NCBI GenBank assembly: GCA_964624585.1 | Contig: CAZUXE010000054.1 | Location: forward strand, 1 to 9,884 | Source: CAZUXE01 sp964624585 | Lineage (GTDB): Bacteria; Hydrothermota; Tepidihabitantia; B3-TA06 | Length of the DNA: 9,884 nucleotides | Direction of reading: 5' to 3' | In this document: piece after piece, positions 6,387 through 9,884 of the stretch | Position numbering within the stretch: the stretch's first letter is position 1 | How the letters are laid out: each line of letters opens with the position of its first letter | Translations under genes and position numbers: made by a program | Notes under the pieces: model-generated | What the model was told of the DNA's origin: nothing | The model's input: only the letters and a program-made list of their open reading frames with translations | Database searches by the model: none

Positions 6387-6427
6387 CTTGAATAAAATCG
6401 TAAGGGGGTTGATTTTAGTGTATCAAG
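6387..6427. promoter_or_regulatory. Interrupted inverted repeat, candidate operator
   Basis: CTTGA (6387-6391) and TAAAATC (6393-6399) are mirrored by GATTTTA (6411-6417) and TCAAG (6423-6427) around an 11-base centre. The right arm covers the predicted -35 of the carboxykinase gene. The divergent MarR-family regulator is the obvious candidate binder, but MarR operators are usually more compact, so this assignment is inference. Confidence 0.35.
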
Positions 6428-6436
6428 GCGTATTAT
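6409..6436 (+). promoter_or_regulatory. Putative promoter of the PEP carboxykinase gene
   Basis: TTGATT (6409-6414), a 16-base spacer, then TATTAT (6431-6436). Transcription would begin near 6443, leaving a leader of about 29 bases that ends in the AGGAGG ribosome site at 6462-6467. Confidence 0.5.
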
Positions 6437-6471
6437 CAGCGAAAGTTTAACTCTATAATCCAGGAGGATGA

Positions 6472-8259
6472 ATGTCTGGCAACAAACGGGTTTCGCCTTA
6501 TGAGAACCCGCGTCCTTATAATGTAACCTACATTACCAATCCGTCGCAGGACGAGTTGCGTAAAATGGCTTTGGAATACACACCGGCCTGTTATCTTACA
6601 AAACACGGCAACATAAATAAATTAACCCGCAATAAAGCGCGTAAGGCGCAGTTTACCTATATTATAGCTCCGAAGCAGGATGCGGGTCTTTATTCGAGTA
6701 AAACAATTGAACCGGAAAAAGCAAGTGCCATAATCTCAAAGCTTGAAGACTACATTCATCTTCAGGGAAAACTAATAGAAATTCAAGGTTACTACGGATT
6801 GGGCGGGAAACGTTTTCCAATCCAATGGCTCTACACAATGCCTGCAGCCAATGTTGCAGGAATGCAGCAGGTTCTTTCCTTTCCCAGGGAATCTTGCGAG
6901 TCTCCCACTCAGCTGAAGCAAGCGTATAAGCCTGTAATTAGGGTTGTGATGGTTCCTGAATTTTCGCTGCCCGATATGCCCGGCAAGCAGGCAATTATAG
7001 TTGACTTAGAAAACTACATTACCTATGTAATTGGTGCCGATTACTTTGGTGAAAGCAAAAAGGGCGCTTTGCGGATGCTTAACGATTATGTGTATCAGAA
7101 AGGCGGTTTGGTGCTTCATGCCGGAGCTAAAGCGGTAACCATTGGCGGTAGGCGTATAACCATGACGATCAAGGGGCTTTCAGGAACAGGCAAAACCACC
7201 ACTACCTTTTCCAAACAGGGTGAACTGACGCAGCCTATTCAGGACGATATGGTGTGCCTGTGGCCTAAAGGCGAATTATCCATAACCGAAAATGGCGCTT
7301 TTGCAAAAACTTACGGACTGACTCAGGAATCGGAACCCATCATCTACAATGGTTCGCTGGATTCTACTGCATGGTTAGAAAATGTCTACACCGATGCTGC
7401 CGGCGCCTTCGATTTTTCTAAAGGTCGCCTTGAAGTATCAGAAGCCAAACGTCTACGGGACTATTTAATAATTACAGGTGCGCCGGAGGAGAATCTGGAC
7501 GCCTATATTTCAGGTAGAGTAAAGTTGCAAGAAAAGCTTGACGCCAACGGTATACCTGCCGATGGTTGGGATTTTCTGGTTTGGACTCAAAATGGCCGTT
7601 CTGTTATCCCTATGTCAAAGATAGAAGGAGCTGCAGACCTTCACGATATTCCTCCTGTACAATCTATGGGTATTCTCAATCGTGATGAAGGGGAAGATGC
7701 AGCCATGCCCGGAATAGTCCGTTTTGTATCCACAGAACAGGCCGCAGCTTACTTTATGCTTGGCGAAACAACTAAAACTTCGGCTGCAGGTAAAGAACGC
7801 GGCAGAACCCGTTCGCCATTCACACAACCCTTCTTTCCGCGTGCAATGGGACTTCAAGCAATTCGCTTCGCCGAGCTATCTGCCAATATCCCTAATTTAC
7901 AAACCTGGCTTATGAACACCGGTTACGTGGGGGGTGACCAAAATGATGTTGATGCAGGCAGAGCGCTTAAGGTCAAAATTCGCCATTCCTCGGCTATGCT
8001 TGAGGCTATGCTTGCTGATGAAATTAAATGGAAACTTGATCCTGACTTCGGCTACGAAATTGTGGATACGGCTCATCCTGATAATGCCGCTCTTTTAGAA
8101 AAAGTACCTGCTGAAATTTTGAATCCAGTTCTCTTTTTTGAAAAGAATGGTAAAATGGACATATATCGAAAATGGGTTGAGACCATGAAGCGCGACCGGC
8201 GGGAATTCCTTAAGAGCTATAAGGTTGATGCCAAGATTATAGCAACGATACCGGAATAA
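6472..8259 (+). CDS. Phosphoenolpyruvate carboxykinase (ATP-type fold), divergent
   Basis: PEP carboxykinase interconverts oxaloacetate and PEP plus CO2 using a nucleotide, at the entry to gluconeogenesis or in anaplerosis. The 595-residue product (ATP-type enzymes are about 530-540) has GADYFGESKKG at 188-198, a family His at 216 (VLHAGA), the P-loop GLSGTGKT at 235-242, the metal-binding DD at 258-259, ENGAFAKT at 273-280 (usual EGGCYAK), LENV at 302-305 and WLMNTGYVGG at 479-488. Oddities: the usual TENTR-x-x-YP segment after LENV, which carries a catalytic Arg, is not recognisable, and the IPMSK / STEQAAAYF region is split by about 35 extra residues (388-420). The N-terminal GRSPKDK motif is also altered (roughly TRNKARK, 52-58). 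It may be a deep side-branch of the family with unchanged or shifted activity. AGGAGG lies 4 bases before the ATG. It stands alone, divergent from marR. Confidence 0.85.
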   Translation: MSGNKRVSPYENPRPYNVTYITNPSQDELRKMALEYTPACYLTKHGNINKLTRNKARKAQFTYIIAPKQDAGLYSSKTIEPEKASAIISKLEDYIHLQGKLIEIQGYYGLGGKRFPIQWLYTMPAANVAGMQQVLSFPRESCESPTQLKQAYKPVIRVVMVPEFSLPDMPGKQAIIVDLENYITYVIGADYFGESKKGALRMLNDYVYQKGGLVLHAGAKAVTIGGRRITMTIKGLSGTGKTTTTFSKQGELTQPIQDDMVCLWPKGELSITENGAFAKTYGLTQESEPIIYNGSLDSTAWLENVYTDAAGAFDFSKGRLEVSEAKRLRDYLIITGAPEENLDAYISGRVKLQEKLDANGIPADGWDFLVWTQNGRSVIPMSKIEGAADLHDIPPVQSMGILNRDEGEDAAMPGIVRFVSTEQAAAYFMLGETTKTSAAGKERGRTRSPFTQPFFPRAMGLQAIRFAELSANIPNLQTWLMNTGYVGGDQNDVDAGRALKVKIRHSSAMLEAMLADEIKWKLDPDFGYEIVDTAHPDNAALLEKVPAEILNPVLFFEKNGKMDIYRKWVETMKRDRREFLKSYKVDAKIIATIPE

Positions 8260-8555
8260 GCTTCGCTTACAGCATCTCTTCTGTCCTCATAATAAGGGTT
8301 ATGCTGGCTGGTGTAGAGTCTCAGAACTAAGTTTAACAGAGCGGCGATACGCATCTGCCGGACGTCATTGCTCGTAATTGCTGCCTGAAACGGATTTAGT
8401 ATGCTGGGCTTTTTACCTCTTTATCCTTTCTGCGCTTTTAGTACAGAAGGGGTAAATCGACCGATTACAGCAGAAATTTGTATATTTTCTTGACATTCAA
8501 GAATTATTGAGGATTATTAAAAGCTAACCTGAAACCATCCAAAACGGAGGTCTCT
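8260..8555 (+). other. 296-base gene-free region with hairpins
   Basis: No reading frame is convincing. CAGCAT (8270-8275) can pair with ATGCTG (8301-8306) just after the carboxykinase stop codon, a weak candidate terminator. A longer hairpin joins TTTACC (8412-8417) to GGTAAA (8451-8456) and CCTTTCTG (8425-8432) to CAGAAGG (8444-8450, one bulged T). It lies ahead of the promoter of the next gene, so it is not part of that gene's leader. The right end holds the promoter listed separately. Confidence 0.4.
8490..8517 (+). promoter_or_regulatory. Putative promoter of the AIM24-family gene
   Basis: An exact TTGACA (8490-8495) followed after 16 bases by GATTAT (8512-8517, 4 of 6). The start would be near 8525, about 30 bases before the GTG start codon and just upstream of the GGAGG ribosome site. 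Confidence 0.45.
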
Positions 8556-9209
8556 GTGGAATATAAAATAGATTACGGTCCGTCCTTTTCTCTCCTCTCT
8601 GTTAAGATTCAGCAAGGAGAGAAGGTAACGGCTGAAGCAGGCGCCATGGTTACCATGGACGGCACAATAGAAATAGAAACTAAAATGCAGGGTGGCCTGG
8701 GCGGTGCACTCAAACGTTCATTACTAGGCGGCGAAAGCTTCTTTATGAATCACTATACCGGATCCGGCGAAGTAAGCTTTGCGTCCTCTGTTCCCGGTGA
8801 TATCAAGCACATAAAAATGACAGGGAATACACTTTTTGTCCAATCAGGTTCATTTATAGCCTCTGCCGGAGACATTACGGTAGATACAAAATTTGGCGGA
8901 GCGAAAACCTTCTTTTCAGGCGAAGGTCTATTTTTGTTAAAGATATCTGGAACCGGCGATTTATTCATTTCGTCATTTGGGGCTATCACTGAACGAGAAC
9001 TTGCTGCGAATCAGGAACTTAAGGTTGATACCGGTCATATGGTTGCATTTGATGAAGGTGTTGAATATAAAGTGAAAAAAGTAGGCAACTGGAAAAGTAC
9101 TTTCCTCTCCGGCGAAGGTTTAGTTGCAAACTTTACTGGTCCCGGCAAGGTACTAATTCAAACACGTTCTCTGGCCGCATTTGCGTCGAAAATCATTGTT
9201 AAAAAATAA
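8556..9209 (+). CDS. AIM24 / TIGR00266 family protein
   Basis: A 217-residue cytosolic protein of the AIM24 (formerly DUF124, TIGR00266) family, built almost wholly of beta strands in a jelly-roll-like repeat. No signal peptide or membrane segment is present. Family patterns seen: AEAGAMVTM (26-34), GGESFFMNHYTGSGEVSFA (58-76), SGSFIASAGDI (97-107), GEGLFLLKISGTGDLFISS (122-140), DTGHMVAFDEGV (148-159) and GEGLVANFTGPGKVLIQTR (176-194). The mitochondrial member supports inner-membrane organisation. The bacterial role is not established. The GTG start at 8556 fits because GGAGG (8546-8550) lies 5 bases upstream and the chain begins at the usual family position. It is a single-gene unit with its own promoter and terminator. 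Confidence 0.9.
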   Translation: MEYKIDYGPSFSLLSVKIQQGEKVTAEAGAMVTMDGTIEIETKMQGGLGGALKRSLLGGESFFMNHYTGSGEVSFASSVPGDIKHIKMTGNTLFVQSGSFIASAGDITVDTKFGGAKTFFSGEGLFLLKISGTGDLFISSFGAITERELAANQELKVDTGHMVAFDEGVEYKVKKVGNWKSTFLSGEGLVANFTGPGKVLIQTRSLAAFASKIIVKK

Positions 9210-9221
9210 GAAAACAGATTG

Positions 9222-9256
9222 AAAAAAAGAGAGTGATTTTATCACTCTCTTTTTTT
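9222..9256. terminator. Bidirectional intrinsic terminator between convergent genes
   Basis: A perfect 16-bp inverted repeat pairs 9222-9237 with 9241-9256 around a TTT loop. The core GAGAGTGAT/ATCACTCTC is flanked by seven As on the left and seven Ts on the right, so it acts as a stem plus T tract on either strand. It lies 12 bases after the AIM24-family stop and about 70 bases beyond the end of the flavodoxin-like gene on the other strand. Confidence 0.9.
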
Positions 9257-9326
9257 ATGCAAAAATCCATTCGCTAAGCACGAATTTTATAATACAAAAT
9301 TAAACAGCCGATTGTTAGTTTTTCTG

Positions 9327-9839
9327 CTAAATCTTGGCTGATTTCTTTTTATAATCTGATGGAATTGCTTCGGGTGGAAGCTGTGCTAAAAAATCCCAAA
9401 CCCTTTGTTTCAAAATAGTATGATTCTTAAGAGAAATATTAAAACCGCCTACCGCACAAAGCCTTGCTCCAAATCGAGCGAGCACCTTGCGCATCCATTT
9501 AGCCGGACGCTTACGAGGATCGGTTCGCGTATGAGTAAAAAAGGCTGCGACCTGTTTTTCAGCGAACCTGGTTTCAGCCATAAAGGTTCTTAAGGGCGTG
9601 GCCGGACGTCCTGACCAAATTGGAGCTACAATAATCATAACATCCCATTCTTCAGGTTTAAGGTCTATAGTTTTGATTTTGGGACGTCTGCCGAAGAGCG
9701 CCGAAAATGTTGGGCTTGATACGCCCTTGAATTTTTTAACTTCTATTCTATGTATGGGAGCTTTAAGATATTTGGCAATGAGCCTTGCTGCCACACGTGA
9801 ATTTCCATATCGTGAATAATAAACTACAACCGTTTTCAT
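9327..9839 (-). CDS. Flavodoxin-like protein
   Basis: A 170-residue cytosolic protein with the flavodoxin fold, expected to bind FMN and carry electrons or reduce a quinone-like or porphyrin substrate. Strand 1 and the phosphate-binding loop read VVVYYSRYGNS (4-14), close to the usual [ST]-x-T-G-N-T. The next flavin loop is APIWSGRPATPLRTFM (72-87), where the aromatic residue may stack on the isoalloxazine ring. The FFTHTR segment (100-105) starts the third loop. The C-terminal tail is Lys-rich. The pattern is nearest the flavodoxin family used in HemG-like and general NADPH/FMN proteins, and a precise partner cannot be read. GGAGG lies 6 bases before the ATG. It is monocistronic within the window and converges on the AIM24-family gene. 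Confidence 0.85.
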   Translation of the reverse strand: MKTVVVYYSRYGNSRVAARLIAKYLKAPIHRIEVKKFKGVSSPTFSALFGRRPKIKTIDLKPEEWDVMIIVAPIWSGRPATPLRTFMAETRFAEKQVAAFFTHTRTDPRKRPAKWMRKVLARFGARLCAVGGFNISLKNHTILKQRVWDFLAQLPPEAIPSDYKKKSAKI

Positions 9840-9884
9840 CTAATTCCTCCAATCAATTGTATTCACTTAGGCGATTAAATCAAG

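Noticed and set aside
9405..9819. Plus-strand frames opposite the flavodoxin-like gene
   Set aside because: They are shadows of the minus-strand gene, which has a clear family match and ribosome site.

Overview
The window reads as a chromosomal segment of moderate-to-low GC from a Gram-negative-type bacterium. It holds nine protein genes that I can support. No rRNA, tRNA, insertion sequence, phage gene or CRISPR array is visible. Three things point to a member of, or a candidate phylum near, the Fibrobacteres-Chlorobi-Bacteroidetes (FCB) group: a DUF4837-type lipoprotein, an LpxB-like glycosyltransferase, and a secreted FG-GAP/VCBS-repeat protein with a FlgD/Por-type C-terminal domain. Exact TTGACA -35 boxes recur upstream of genes, which is unlike the Bacteroidota TTTG promoter, so I lean towards a candidate phylum of the WOR-3/Fibrobacterota kind. 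This placement is inference.

Layout. Positions 1-298 carry no gene but have RNA-like pairing and end in a promoter. Two plus-strand genes follow: a DUF4837-family lipoprotein (299-1270) and a divergent LpxB homologue (1334-2380). A 389-base gap (2381-2769) contains a cluster of hairpins and a near-consensus promoter driving the 715-residue secreted beta-propeller protein (2770-4917), which ends at a strong hairpin terminator. A small four-helix membrane protein (4990-5388) faces, convergently, a minus-strand pair: a MarR-family regulator (5798-6319) followed by a small three-helix membrane protein (5499-5786). The MarR gene is transcribed divergently from a PEP carboxykinase homologue (6472-8259). 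Between them lie back-to-back promoters and an interrupted inverted repeat. After another 296-base gap with hairpins and a promoter comes an AIM24/TIGR00266 protein (8556-9209). It shares a bidirectional terminator with a convergent flavodoxin-like gene (9327-9839).

How the genes may work together. The lipoprotein and LpxB homologue suggest envelope functions. The beta-propeller protein is probably exported to the surface. The MarR/membrane-protein pair looks like an autoregulated operon that might also affect the divergent carboxykinase gene. The rest appear to be single-gene units. No multi-gene system of an obviously new kind is present. The observations most worth a second look are the divergent carboxykinase and LpxB homologues, which lack expected signature residues, and the structured non-coding stretches.
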